Of a stretch of 64,000 bases of DNA, positions 24,487-33,442 are shown one piece after another (position 1 is the first letter of the stretch; each line of letters opens with the position of its first letter). The translations under genes and the position numbers were made by a program. Origin of the DNA: Paenibacillus cremeus. GTDB lineage: Bacteria; Bacillota; Bacilli; Paenibacillales; NBRC-103111. The stretch spans positions 1-64,000 of the forward strand of contig NZ_VNJI01000034.1 of NCBI RefSeq assembly GCF_007786445.1, given 5' to 3'. The notes below the pieces were generated by a model, which saw only the letters and a list, made by a program, of their open reading frames with translations, did no database searches and had not been told where the DNA came from.

Positions 24487-26111
24487 TGCTGCAGCGCCTC
24501 CTCTAACGTCAGCACACCCGGCAGCCACTCGCGCAGCGTCCGGTTCATCGCCGTCGTGTAAAAATAATTTTCGCTGAAAAACAGAGACGGTGCACCCGCA
24601 GCCGTAATCGCGCCATCGAACAGCATCGCGCAGCGCGTCGCATGGCAAGCGGCAAATTCCACATCATGGGTCACCATGACGATCGTCATTCCCGCCTCGC
24701 GAAGCTTCCGCAGTAAAGCGGCCATTTGCTTCTTCGCCGCCGGGTCCAGCCCTTTCGTCGGCTCGTCGAGGATGAGCAGCACCGGCCGCTGCAGCAATAC
24801 GCCCGCCAGCGCCGCCTTCTGCTGCTGTCCGCCGCTCAGGTCGTGCGGATGCTTGAGCAGCGTCTCTTCCAGCTGCAAGGTTCGCAGCAGGCTGTTGATT
24901 TCCGCGTCCGGCTCCTGTAAGCCGGCGTATCGCGCAATCTGCCGAAGCTCCTCCTCTACGGTATCGCTGTTGAAGTAGACCAGCGGATTTTGCGCCAAGT
25001 AGCCGATCTTCCCCTTCAGCTTCGACATCACCTTGCCCCGCTGCGGCTCCAGCAATCCGGCCATCACCTGCAGCAGGGTCGATTTCCCCGCTCCGTTGCC
25101 GCCGACGATGGCCAAGCACTCCTGCTCGAATACGGCGAGCGACAGCTTTTTCAGCACCTCGGGCGCTCCTTTTTCATACTGGTACGTCACTTCTCGGCAG
25201 GTGAGAATGATCTCGGAGTCGGGATACTGACTTTGCTTCGCCGGTTCGGCACAGGGCTTCAGCCTGGCAGGCCAACCGCTTTGGGTTAGCCATTGCTTGC
25301 CTTCCCGTACGGTCAGCGGAATTCGTTCCAAGCTCCGCGGTTCTTCCGTCGGCAGCGATAAATACAGCTGCGTCACTGAAGGCAAATAATCCAGCTCCTC
25401 CGAACGGAGCTCCACGCCGATCTGGCGGGCGATCTCCTTGGGGCTCCCGTTATACTTCACCCGCCCCTGCTCCATCACGATGACCCGATCCGCTAGCGGC
25501 ATCACGTCCTCCAAGCGGTGCTCACTCATGATGACCGTCATCGACATTTCCTGGTTCAGCCGGTGGACCAATTGCACGAATTCACGGGCCGCCACCGGGT
25601 CGAGCTGCGAGGTCGGTTCATCCAGCAGCAGCACTTTAGGCTGCAATAACAAGACAGAGGCTAGATTGATCAGCTGCTTTTGCCCGCCGGACAGCTCATG
25701 CACGGACTTGTACAGCAGCGGCTCCAAGCCGAAAAAATGAGCCATCTCCGCCAATCGCTTGCGCATGACCGTCAGCTCGCAGCCCATATTTTCCATCGAA
25801 AATGCCAGCTCATGCCACACCGTATCCATCACGATCTGGTTTTCGGGATTTTGGAACACAATGCCGATCTGCTCGGCTCCAAGTCTAGCTGATAGGCTAT
25901 CGAATGGCACGCCCGAATAGTGCAGGCTTCCCGAACGCGTTCCGACCGGTGTAATCCCCGGCTTCAAATGGCGGAGCAGCGTGGTTTTTCCGCAGCCCGA
26001 CGCGCCGCAGATGACGACAAATTCCCCTTCATTCACGTGAAAGGAAACCTCCTCCAGCGCCGGCTGCACTTCATCCGGGTACCAGAAGGAAAACGACTCC
26101 GCTTTGATCAT
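24456..26111 (-). CDS. ecfA: Fused double ATPase of an ECF transporter (EcfA-EcfA')
   Basis: About 551 aa with two ATPase halves. First half: Walker A CGASGCGKTT, Q-loop FQNPENQIVMDTVWHE, signature LSGGQKQLINLAS, Walker B VLLLDEPTSQLDP, switch His MSEHRLED. Second half (from about 270): Walker A GGNGAGKST, LAQNP, LSGGQQQKAALAG, VLLILDEPTKGLDP, VTHDVEFA. The FQNPENQ Q-loop is an ECF hallmark. Most ECF systems have two separate ATPases; here they are fused. ATG 26109-26111 overlaps the EcfT stop (ATGA); a TTG at 26117 is better spaced from AAGGAGAG and may be the real start. Confidence 0.9.
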   Translation of the reverse strand: MIKAESFSFWYPDEVQPALEEVSFHVNEGEFVVICGASGCGKTTLLRHLKPGITPVGTRSGSLHYSGVPFDSLSARLGAEQIGIVFQNPENQIVMDTVWHELAFSMENMGCELTVMRKRLAEMAHFFGLEPLLYKSVHELSGGQKQLINLASVLLLQPKVLLLDEPTSQLDPVAAREFVQLVHRLNQEMSMTVIMSEHRLEDVMPLADRVIVMEQGRVKYNGSPKEIARQIGVELRSEELDYLPSVTQLYLSLPTEEPRSLERIPLTVREGKQWLTQSGWPARLKPCAEPAKQSQYPDSEIILTCREVTYQYEKGAPEVLKKLSLAVFEQECLAIVGGNGAGKSTLLQVMAGLLEPQRGKVMSKLKGKIGYLAQNPLVYFNSDTVEEELRQIARYAGLQEPDAEINSLLRTLQLEETLLKHPHDLSGGQQQKAALAGVLLQRPVLLILDEPTKGLDPAAKKQMAALLRKLREAGMTIVMVTHDVEFAACHATRCAMLFDGAITAAGAPSLFFSENYFYTTAMNRTLREWLPGVLTLEEALQQCKEHPACSS

Positions 26112-26977
26112 TTCCAAGCTAATCTCTCCTTCCATTCAAGCCCGACGGGCGTAAGCAGAAACGCGCAGAAGGACACATACTGGGCCGCTTCCCCTAAAGT
26201 CAGCGTTAACGGTTCCAGTCGGGGATAGATTTTCATCGTCCCGAAGCCTTGCAGCCATAGCACCGCGCAAATGACGCCCGTCAGGCTGAGCCATAGCAGC
26301 ACACGGATGTCCCGTCGATCCATTCGGTACACGATATAGGCGCTGCGTTTGCCTGTGCCGTAGCCTCTCGCTTTCATTGAATCGGCCGTCTGCAGCGCGT
26401 CCTCCAGCGACCAGACTAACAGCACCCGCAGCAGCGTCATGCCGTCTCGCATCCTTTTTCGCAAACTGCCCTGCCGCACACTTACGCCTCTCAGCCCCTG
26501 GACCAGCTCGATTTGCCTCAGTCTTCTTTTGAACAAAGGGACAAAACGGATGGTCATCAGCGCGAGCAGTGACGTTTTCGGGAGTGCTCTGGCAAACAGG
26601 TACATAAATTTATCCGGCGTAATGATGTAATTGAACGATTGAAAGGTGATCAGTACCGCCAGCATGGACAGTGTTGCGGTTAAGCCATACAGCACCGCTT
26701 CCAAGGTGATCGGCTGATCCCAGAAATAAAACAAAATATGTCGGCCCCGATGCGAGAACAGCGGATTCAGCACGATCGCGGAGCCCCCCATAACAAGGTA
26801 AAAGGGCAGCAGCTTTAGCAGCCGCTGACCCTGATGATGGAGCACGCAAAGAATATCCAGCGCGATGAGCGCCGTGAGTAAATAGATGGGATGAAACAGC
26901 AGCATACAAAGCAGCATCACCCCGGCGTAATATAAAAAGCATGGCAAAGGGTGAAGAGATGCGAATCCGCTGCTCAT
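26108..26977 (-). CDS. ecfT: ECF transporter transmembrane component EcfT
   Basis: A 289-aa membrane protein with helices at about 10-45, 55-75, 90-130 and 230-275. The long cytoplasmic region carries both X-R-X coupling motifs that dock on the ATPases: QGLRGVSVR and DSMKARGYGTG. It scaffolds the ATPases and the S component. Starts within the lipoprotein stop codon (ATGA at 26974-26977) and ends within the ATPase start (ATGA at 26108-26111), so the whole unit is translationally coupled. Confidence 0.88.
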   Translation of the reverse strand: MSSGFASLHPLPCFLYYAGVMLLCMLLFHPIYLLTALIALDILCVLHHQGQRLLKLLPFYLVMGGSAIVLNPLFSHRGRHILFYFWDQPITLEAVLYGLTATLSMLAVLITFQSFNYIITPDKFMYLFARALPKTSLLALMTIRFVPLFKRRLRQIELVQGLRGVSVRQGSLRKRMRDGMTLLRVLLVWSLEDALQTADSMKARGYGTGKRSAYIVYRMDRRDIRVLLWLSLTGVICAVLWLQGFGTMKIYPRLEPLTLTLGEAAQYVSFCAFLLTPVGLEWKERLAWK

Positions 26978-27759
26978 TTTCTCTCTCCTCCAATATCTTT
27001 ACCGAGATCAAGCGTGTAGAGCCATTCTACTTTATCGCCCGCTTTCACGGGATAGCTTCCGGCGCCTTTGCCCGGATATTCGCCGTTGACCCGGTACATC
27101 CAGCCGCTCTTCGGCCCTTGATCGAATTCATATAAATTGTCAATGCCTTCCACGTAGGCCGCGCTTCCTGTACCACGGAACTCCATATGGATCTTCAGGC
27201 TGCGTGTACCTCGCTTGAGCACATCCAGCACCGTATCGCCCTCGGATACCTCAACCTCGGTCGGCTTCAGGATCGTCCCGGCTTTTTTATCGCCGATAAT
27301 CGACAGCGTGACGGTCTTTTTCTGCGGCTGCGGCGTCTCTTTCGGAGCACTTGGAGCGGAAGGCTGAGCGACAGACTCAGCCCCCTGCTTCGGCTGCTGC
27401 GCGGGCGCAGCAGGAGCAGCCGTTGGCTCCTCCTTGGCCGCAGGTGTGACAGCTGGCGACGGCGAAGGTGACGTGCTGGATGCAGCAGCTGCTGCATTCG
27501 GCTTAGCGTCGCTTGCCTTGGGCTCAGCTGCGCTTGTGGCTTCAGCTGCCTTAGGCGTTTCCGCCTTCGCTTCGGCTGCTTTCGGCTCCGTCACTGCCTG
27601 CCCGGCTCCGCTCGCTTGAAGCTTGCCCTGCTCTGCAGCCGGCGGCGGCGTCTCCGCCGCATGGTTCGCCGGAGCGGCACAGCCGGTGCCGACCATCAAA
27701 AGCAGCAGGATGGCAAGCAGCCAGCCGCCTAATCGTTTCTGATGCTTACCCTGCATCAT
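26974..27759 (-). CDS. DUF4430 (transcobalamin C-terminal-like) lipoprotein
   Basis: A 261-aa lipoprotein: lipobox VGTGC (Cys27), then about 115 residues of Ala/Pro/Glu/Lys-rich low-complexity spacer. The single C-terminal DUF4430 domain (about 148-258) begins KKTVTLSIIGDKKAGTIL and contains SGWMYRVNGEYPGKGAGSY and VEWLYTLDLGKDIG. DUF4430 is the fold of the C-terminal domain of animal transcobalamin and intrinsic factor. The long spacer could let the domain reach through the cell wall from its lipid anchor. The start overlaps the stop of the giant surface protein (ATGA), and the gene precedes ecfT. Predicted to relay a cobalamin-type ligand to the ECF transporter (inference). Confidence 0.88.
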   Translation of the reverse strand: MMQGKHQKRLGGWLLAILLLLMVGTGCAAPANHAAETPPPAAEQGKLQASGAGQAVTEPKAAEAKAETPKAAEATSAAEPKASDAKPNAAAAASSTSPSPSPAVTPAAKEEPTAAPAAPAQQPKQGAESVAQPSAPSAPKETPQPQKKTVTLSIIGDKKAGTILKPTEVEVSEGDTVLDVLKRGTRSLKIHMEFRGTGSAAYVEGIDNLYEFDQGPKSGWMYRVNGEYPGKGAGSYPVKAGDKVEWLYTLDLGKDIGGERK

Positions 27760-30700
27760 TGAGCCTCCATCGCGGCCAGTCGCATGACGACGACTGCCGC
27801 CATTTCTCTTGTTACCGGCGCTGCAGGGTAGAAGCTGCCGTTATAGCCTTCCATCAGCTCGTGCTGCTGCACGGCGTTTACGTACGGCAAGGCCTCCTGG
27901 CTGATGTCGCTTTGATCTGCAACCGGCTCTACTTTTGCACCGACGTCGAGCTTCAAAGCTCTGGCGATCATCGTCGCCATCTGCTCCCGCGTAACCGGCT
28001 GATCCGGATTGAACTTTGTCTCCGATACGCCTTGGATGATGCCTTTTTGCTGCGCCTTCATCACGAAGCCGTAATACCAGCTGCCCGGCTGCACATCCTC
28101 AAACCGCTGCTGCGATCCCGTATCCGGCGTTTCCTTCAGCAGCCGGACGATGATGGCGGCGAATTGCGCGCGGGTCATCTCCTGCTTCGGAGCAAAGCGA
28201 AGCTCGCTCTCGCTAATGCCTGTCATTAGCTTGCTGGCATACGCGCTATGTACGCTATCGAGCGCCCACGAAGCAATTTCGCTTTCATCTACAAAACCGT
28301 CGGCAGCCGGCTTCGATGCCGTTGTAGGCTGGAGCTGGAACAAGCCCGACTGGTTTTGTATATAACGCTCGTAGGCCACCAGCGCCATGAGCGCCTGCTC
28401 GGTTGCAATTTCATTGGAAGCCTGACCTGCGGTGTGGGCATAGCCGCCGTCCGCATTTTTGTAGCTTAACAGCTTGCTCAGCAGATCGGTGCCGGATTTC
28501 ACGAACCGTGCATCCTTGATGCTGATATTCGCAGAGGCGAGCGCAATGATGGCCTGCGATACGCTTTCGCTGTTCGATTCTCCGTATAATGCGTAGCCTC
28601 CATCGGAGGCTTGCATTTGACTAAGACGGCTCACCGCTTTATCTACCGCGCTCTTCACATCGGCACGGTCCTGATGAGCAGCTAGGGCCGAAATCGCCAT
28701 CGCCGTAATATCCGAGTTGTCTTCCTCACCCTTCACCAGCGGGAACCCGCCGCTCGCGTTTTGCTGCTCCAAAATCCAGGTGATCAGCTTCTCTTTCGTC
28801 CAAACGGCATTCGACGGAGCGCCGCCCGTGACATTATCCAGCGTGAGAAGCGCGAATATCGGTCCGTTCAGACCCTGCTCGGTCATCTTCTCATGATTTA
28901 CTATCAACTGAATCAAGTTAAAGCCAGCTATATTCGTCGGTTCTGCTCCCGCCGCCTTCACGGCCAGCGCGATCCGCTCCAAATCCGTTACTTTGCGGAA
29001 TTTCCCATTTTGTTCTTTCACCAGCTGCTCCGTTTGAGCAAGGTAGCTCGACGGCACCGTCTTTCCAGCCCGTGCAAGCCCGAAAGCTTCCCAATCGGAC
29101 AGCGTATCACCGGCAAGAATTTGCTGGGCCGCCGCCGAAATTTCCACTGCCGCCGAGCGCAGCTGCGGCTTCTCTTCGGCCTTTAGCTTACTACGGTCAA
29201 CAACGGCATACTTGGTAAAATGGGTGACTTTAGCGGTGATGATACCCGTTTTCACATCCAGCACTGCGGGAACCGGGATCCACTGCCCGGTCGTTTCATT
29301 GAGCCAAACTAAAGCCAAATTATCCGGCGAATCGGTTTGAACCGGTACTTTAATCGCCATTACAGCTGGCGTAGAAAACGTTGTGCCGCTTGGCGAAAAT
29401 TCATACAAACCAGATACGAGCTCCGGCCGATCCGCCGAGCTTTGCTCGTCGACGCCGATCTGAACCGTTTGACTTAAGGCCGCCGCCGGAACGACAAAGC
29501 GCACCTCTTCTTTTTCGTCTTTTAATTCGGTATCCGCGGATGTCGAAGTCGCTTTGCTTAAAGCTACCGTCTGCCCCTTCAAATCCTTTTGGAGCTGCTC
29601 TGCTTGGGAAGCACTCATTTTTTCCCCAGGATTGAGCAGCGCGGTTGTTTTACCTACATTTCCGATCGATTCCGTATTATTCAGCGGTAATGACAGTTTG
29701 TTCAATTCTTGATCGATCGTGCTTCCGGGAGCAATACCGACTACTGCTGCGCTGCTGCCCGAACTTCCAGCGCCAATGTCGCTGCCCAAATTCTCGGTAT
29801 ATTTCCAGGCCACCACATCTTTATCCTTCAGCGTGTAGGCTCCGGCGCTATAGTTCGGGAACGTGCCGTTGACCGAATACATCCAACCCTTTTGACTGCC
29901 GCTCTCGTTCAATCCATCAATCGAGCTCACATAAATGGAGGATCCAGAGCCCCTCGACGAAACCCTGCTGCCAAGCTTCCGTGCGAGCACACTGTAAGCC
30001 GTATCGCCGGTTAACAACTCCACCGAAGTAGAGTCCAGAATCGTCCCCTTCTGACTGTCGCCTTCCACGGACAAAGTAATCGTCTTAGTCTGTGGAACAA
30101 CACCTCCGCCCCCACCACCAGGTGTAGTGGTACTAGGAGCAACAATCAGCTCCGACACAGCGCGTACTACTTTCGGCGGAGCGGTATCGTTATACACATA
30201 GCCTGTAACGGTAACCGGATAAGTACCTTCAGGGAGCCCGCTAAACGAAGCTTTCCCGTACGTGTCCGTTTTCACCGTTGTGCTTCCGACAGTCACGCTG
30301 ACACCCTCCGGGGCAGGCGGACTTGGAATGACTTGCTGATAGTTCAACCAATCGAAAACATACTGCGTAATGGTTGCCGTAAAGCTTTCACCCGCGGTTG
30401 GTCTCGGCTTATCAAAAGAAATCTGATCGATGGGATTCGTTTTTTCTCCGCCATAGTAAACGGTGATTCGTTCTCCCGCGGTCAGGTTATAATCCGCCAT
30501 TCCTACAGGCGGAATGCTCCAGAGGTTATTCTTCTGAACTGCAAAATACCATCCGTCCCAGCCACCGTATTTTCCGCCCGCGATGTGATTGATCGAGCCG
30601 ATATATGATGAGCTTATCACTTGATATGGCATTCCTTTTTCCTGCAGCACTTTCTCTACCGCTTCCAGCGCCGTAGTCGCAAACGTGGTGCCGTCCGCAA

Positions 30701-31742
30701 TATGGCTCTGCGGTCCTTCGACTTGTACGTTAACCTGTACAATCGTTGGCGGAACCTGTCCCGGCGGCACTAAGCTGTATAAGCTGCGATCGCCATGATT
30801 AAACAGATTATACGCTACGAGCGCAGTCAACGCCTGCTCCGTCGCTATTCCATTGGTAGATCCCTTAATCGAATGCGCAAATCCCCCGTCGGTTGTGCGG
30901 AACAACATCAAGCGTTCAATCAGGTTACCGCCCTGCTTCGTAAATCGATCCGATTTCGGATCCACACCGTTTGCCGTCAGCCCAATAATCGCTTGGGCGA
31001 CACTCTCTCCGGCCTGGTCTCCAAGGAAGGTGTACCCGCCATCCACATTTTGATTCGTCGCGAGCCAATCCACCGCCCGATCGACGGCTGCTTTTACATC
31101 TGCTCGTTTGGCAGTATATGGCGCGAGAGCGCTCAAGGCCATGCCCGTGAAATCCGGGTCGCTGGCGCCGGTGGAGCCAAGTGAAATCGCGAAGCCTCCG
31201 TCTGCCTTTTGCCCGGATAAGATCGTATCGAGCAGCTGGTCTCTCGACCATAATGCATTCGATGGAACCTCATAATTGCCGGAGTCAAGTGCCAGCAACC
31301 CGTAAAGCGGGCCATTCAGCCCTTGTCCCGTCATCTGCGTGTTGTTGTAAATCTTCTCGACCAGGTTATACCCTGCAAATTGGGTCCCGTTCGCGCCTGC
31401 GGCCGTAAGACCGAGCGTAATACGTTCGTACTCCGTAATGCTCGAGTATGTGCCGTTGGCCGCCCTCACAGCTGCATCGAGATTGGTTAAATAACTGATC
31501 GGGACCTTCCTGTCAGGCGTCCGGGAGATGCCTACTGCCCCCCAATCGGAAAGCTCGCCGCTGCCTAGAAGCAGATCGGCAGCCTGATAGATCGCCTCGG
31601 TCACCGTTACAGCGCCACCCTGACCGGATTCTGCCGCATGAACCTGACTTGCAGGTAGCATGGTAAAGCTCAATGTCGAAAATAGAAGCATAAACGACAT
31701 GACAAGTGCAATGAATGATTTGGATAAATAACGTAACCTCAT
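27756..31742 (-). CDS. S-layer-anchored transcobalamin-like protein: two alpha/alpha barrels, two DUF4430 domains, three SLH domains
   Basis: A 1328-aa secreted protein, signal peptide ending near AESGQ (residue 37). Order: alpha/alpha-barrel A at about 45-320 (repeats such as QKADGGFAISLGSTGASDPD and QNVDGGYTFLGDQAGESVAQ); DUF4430-A at about 330-432 (GGWDGWYFAVQKNNLWSIP); a small Ig-like domain at 475-535. Next come DUF4430-B at about 553-655 (GWMYSVNGTFPNYSAGAYTL), a ZU5-like beta region at 740-850, barrel B at about 865-1130 (QASDGGYALYGESNSESVSQ) and three SLH domains at 1150-1328 that bind cell-wall polymer. A barrel followed by DUF4430 is the architecture of animal intrinsic factor/transcobalamin. 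First gene of a B12-riboswitch operon; cobalamin binding is inferred. Confidence 0.9.
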   Translation of the reverse strand: MRLRYLSKSFIALVMSFMLLFSTLSFTMLPASQVHAAESGQGGAVTVTEAIYQAADLLLGSGELSDWGAVGISRTPDRKVPISYLTNLDAAVRAANGTYSSITEYERITLGLTAAGANGTQFAGYNLVEKIYNNTQMTGQGLNGPLYGLLALDSGNYEVPSNALWSRDQLLDTILSGQKADGGFAISLGSTGASDPDFTGMALSALAPYTAKRADVKAAVDRAVDWLATNQNVDGGYTFLGDQAGESVAQAIIGLTANGVDPKSDRFTKQGGNLIERLMLFRTTDGGFAHSIKGSTNGIATEQALTALVAYNLFNHGDRSLYSLVPPGQVPPTIVQVNVQVEGPQSHIADGTTFATTALEAVEKVLQEKGMPYQVISSSYIGSINHIAGGKYGGWDGWYFAVQKNNLWSIPPVGMADYNLTAGERITVYYGGEKTNPIDQISFDKPRPTAGESFTATITQYVFDWLNYQQVIPSPPAPEGVSVTVGSTTVKTDTYGKASFSGLPEGTYPVTVTGYVYNDTAPPKVVRAVSELIVAPSTTTPGGGGGGVVPQTKTITLSVEGDSQKGTILDSTSVELLTGDTAYSVLARKLGSRVSSRGSGSSIYVSSIDGLNESGSQKGWMYSVNGTFPNYSAGAYTLKDKDVVAWKYTENLGSDIGAGSSGSSAAVVGIAPGSTIDQELNKLSLPLNNTESIGNVGKTTALLNPGEKMSASQAEQLQKDLKGQTVALSKATSTSADTELKDEKEEVRFVVPAAALSQTVQIGVDEQSSADRPELVSGLYEFSPSGTTFSTPAVMAIKVPVQTDSPDNLALVWLNETTGQWIPVPAVLDVKTGIITAKVTHFTKYAVVDRSKLKAEEKPQLRSAAVEISAAAQQILAGDTLSDWEAFGLARAGKTVPSSYLAQTEQLVKEQNGKFRKVTDLERIALAVKAAGAEPTNIAGFNLIQLIVNHEKMTEQGLNGPIFALLTLDNVTGGAPSNAVWTKEKLITWILEQQNASGGFPLVKGEEDNSDITAMAISALAAHQDRADVKSAVDKAVSRLSQMQASDGGYALYGESNSESVSQAIIALASANISIKDARFVKSGTDLLSKLLSYKNADGGYAHTAGQASNEIATEQALMALVAYERYIQNQSGLFQLQPTTASKPAADGFVDESEIASWALDSVHSAYASKLMTGISESELRFAPKQEMTRAQFAAIIVRLLKETPDTGSQQRFEDVQPGSWYYGFVMKAQQKGIIQGVSETKFNPDQPVTREQMATMIARALKLDVGAKVEPVADQSDISQEALPYVNAVQQHELMEGYNGSFYPAAPVTREMAAVVVMRLAAMEAQ

Positions 31743-31784
31743 AATCTTCCTACCCTCTTCCTGTTCCTGAAATCTTTAGGCATA

Positions 31785-31820
31785 ACAAAAAGGCCACCCT
31801 CCATAAAGCAAGGGCAGCCT
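31785..31820 (-). terminator. Attenuator terminator of the cobalamin riboswitch
   Basis: Reading the minus strand, AGGCTGCCCT (31811-31820) pairs with AGGGTGGCCT (31791-31800) across a 10-nt loop and is followed by TTTTTGTT. It lies between the aptamer and the start codon of the 1328-aa protein. This is a transcriptional OFF switch: with bound cobalamin the hairpin would form and stop the operon. Confidence 0.85.
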
Positions 31821-31890
31821 ATCCTAACGTATGTACATCACATCCGTGATTCAAAAAGCTTATGCACACAGCATAGCCTTCTCGTTTCAT
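31819..31890 (-). CDS. Possible 23-aa leader peptide between riboswitch and attenuator
   Basis: ATG 31888-31890 stands 6 nt after a G-rich site (GGGGGGTGGG) and opens 23 codons (MKREGYAVCISFLNHGCDV and four more) ending at a TAG (31819-31821) that touches the attenuator stem. A partial hairpin, GCTATGC with GCATAAGC followed by five T, lies inside it. It may be chance; if translated it could couple ribosome movement to the attenuator. Confidence 0.25.
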   Translation of the reverse strand: MKREGYAVCISFLNHGCDVHTLG

Positions 31891-31924
31891 AATTCCCACC
31901 CCCCGAAGAATTAGAAACTATTCA

Positions 31925-32095
31925 AATAAAGGCAGGTTTCCTGGCTTATGCGTCATCGCTTCGCTTGGCCTTCCCATGCTAATCTTCAGCACAGTGGCAT
32001 TGTCAAGCTTCGCTCTGCATCTACAGTGGCGGGACCGCGCCGGCTTGAACCGGACTTCCCTATTAAGCAAACATCCAAATGGTATGGTTGCACCT
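31925..32095 (-). promoter_or_regulatory. Adenosylcobalamin (B12) riboswitch aptamer
   Basis: On the minus strand the conserved elements appear in order: an AGGTGCAACC-type 5' arm, AATAGGGAAGTCCGGTTCAA, the B12-box region GGTCCCGCCACTGT, a variable arm, AGCATGGGAAGGCC, and the 3' closing AAGCCAGGAAACCTGCC. Spacing and order match the cobalamin riboswitch class (Rfam Cobalamin). It precedes the S-layer/ECF operon by about 185 nt, with a terminator as expression platform. Confidence 0.95.
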
Positions 32096-32128
32096 TTAAT
32101 GAGTCGATTTATTCAATTTTCATCGACT

Positions 32129-32157
32129 ATCATAACTTTTGCTTCCCTTTTTGTCTA
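32129..32157 (-). promoter_or_regulatory. Promoter of the riboswitch-controlled operon
   Basis: Minus strand TAGACA (32152-32157), 17-bp spacer, TATGAT (32129-32134); predicted start near 32122, shortly before the riboswitch. The opposite strand carries a TATAAT near 32172 for the acyltransferase gene, so the two promoters are back to back. Confidence 0.65.
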
Positions 32158-32207
32158 TAGCTTTTATATAATAAAAACTCTCAAACCATTTGATAGGATT
32201 GAATTTC

Positions 32208-33371
32208 ATGAAGAAAACGAACAAAATCGCCGAGCTCGAGATCCTCCGGGCGTTCGCCTTTCTCGCTGTGGTGCTGCAGCACGCGATTGGACATTATGCC
32301 TATGCGCCAGGTACGACGCTGGCCGATGGTGTCATGCTGGGCGGTCTGCTGCTGCTGGCCAAATTCGCCGTGCCGATCTTTATTTTTATATCCGGCATGG
32401 TGCTATGTTATAGATATAAGACGGAACCCGTCCCCTTATTCCCTTTTTTGCGCAAGCGTATAAAAGATATTTTTCTGCCGTATTTGCCTTGGGCTGTGTT
32501 GTATGCCTCCATCGAGGGCGATCATCTGATCAGTCCGCTGAAGCATATGTCCGACATGGGAACCAAGCTGTTTACCGGTACGGCCAGCTATCACCTTTGG
32601 TATGTGATTATGACGTTTCAATTTTACTTGCTGTTCCCCTTGCTCCATGGCATTGTGCTCAAGGTGAATCAGCGTCTCACGGCTTCCGGCTGGGGCTGGA
32701 CACTCCTAGGGCTCGGACTGCTCTATATCGGGCTGACCGGACAAGTCTCGCTGATCGGGCATTGGACCGAGGGCATTCCTGGTGTCGGAGATTTCTTTGG
32801 CGAATATAGCGACCGTAATGTCCTTTATTTCTTTTATTACTTTGTGCTGGGCGCCTTCGCCGGGCTCCACCTGGAGCGATTCAAAAGCTTGCTGCTTCGC
32901 TATAAGCAGGTGTTGATCGGGCTGTTCGTGGTGCTGCTTCTCTGGACTTGGTATCGTATCGTTGAACATTTTCAAACCGTTCCCGAGCTCCAAATCCAAT
33001 ACAACGACACCCTCTTGATCCAGCCGAAGATGGCTATCGTACTAATAGCTTCCATTCCTGCGATGTACCTTGCTGCGATCTTTTTCACAGAGCGGGCTTC
33101 GGCAGCCCTCCAGCGCTTCATGTCCATCATCGGGTCGTACTCGTATGTCGCTTATTTGGCCCATGCCCTGATGCTCGTCGCAGCTACGCTGATCGCAGAC
33201 GACTTCTTGTTTTTCATGAATCCGACGCTTCGCACGTTGGCCGCTTTTGCGATTTGCAGCGCTTTGTCCGTTGCCGCCGCGGCCGCAATTCGCCGGTTAT
33301 CCGCCAGCGCCCGCCGCATCCTGTCTCGTACAAATTCGAATGCGCCGATGGGCAAAACGGAATCCAGATAA
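32208..33371 (+). CDS. Acyltransferase 3 family membrane protein
   Basis: A 387-aa protein with about ten membrane helices. The family signature is at the N-terminus: ELEILRAFAFLAVVLQHAIGHY, with the catalytic-type His in LQHA, then FAVPIFIFISGMVLCYRY and FLRKRIKDIFLPYLPW. These enzymes move acetyl or other acyl groups from a cytoplasmic donor to surface polysaccharides or lipids. Start ATG 32208 follows AGGA by 9 nt; 32190 is an upstream alternative without a site. Divergent from the B12 operon; monocistronic, ended by a strong terminator. Confidence 0.9.
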   Translation: MKKTNKIAELEILRAFAFLAVVLQHAIGHYAYAPGTTLADGVMLGGLLLLAKFAVPIFIFISGMVLCYRYKTEPVPLFPFLRKRIKDIFLPYLPWAVLYASIEGDHLISPLKHMSDMGTKLFTGTASYHLWYVIMTFQFYLLFPLLHGIVLKVNQRLTASGWGWTLLGLGLLYIGLTGQVSLIGHWTEGIPGVGDFFGEYSDRNVLYFFYYFVLGAFAGLHLERFKSLLLRYKQVLIGLFVVLLLWTWYRIVEHFQTVPELQIQYNDTLLIQPKMAIVLIASIPAMYLAAIFFTERASAALQRFMSIIGSYSYVAYLAHALMLVAATLIADDFLFFMNPTLRTLAAFAICSALSVAAAAAIRRLSASARRILSRTNSNAPMGKTESR

Positions 33372-33393
33372 TTTGGCGTGATGCAGCGCCCTC

Positions 33394-33429
33394 AAAGGGA
33401 GTAGAAGCCTATGCTTCTATTCCCTTTTT
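33394..33429 (+). terminator. Terminator after the acyltransferase gene
   Basis: Long stem AAAGGGAGTAGAAGC paired with GCTTCTATTCCC (one mismatch) and a TTTTT run. It precedes the promoter of the GGDEF operon. Confidence 0.9.
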
Positions 33430-33442
33430 ATGTCGAATTTTG

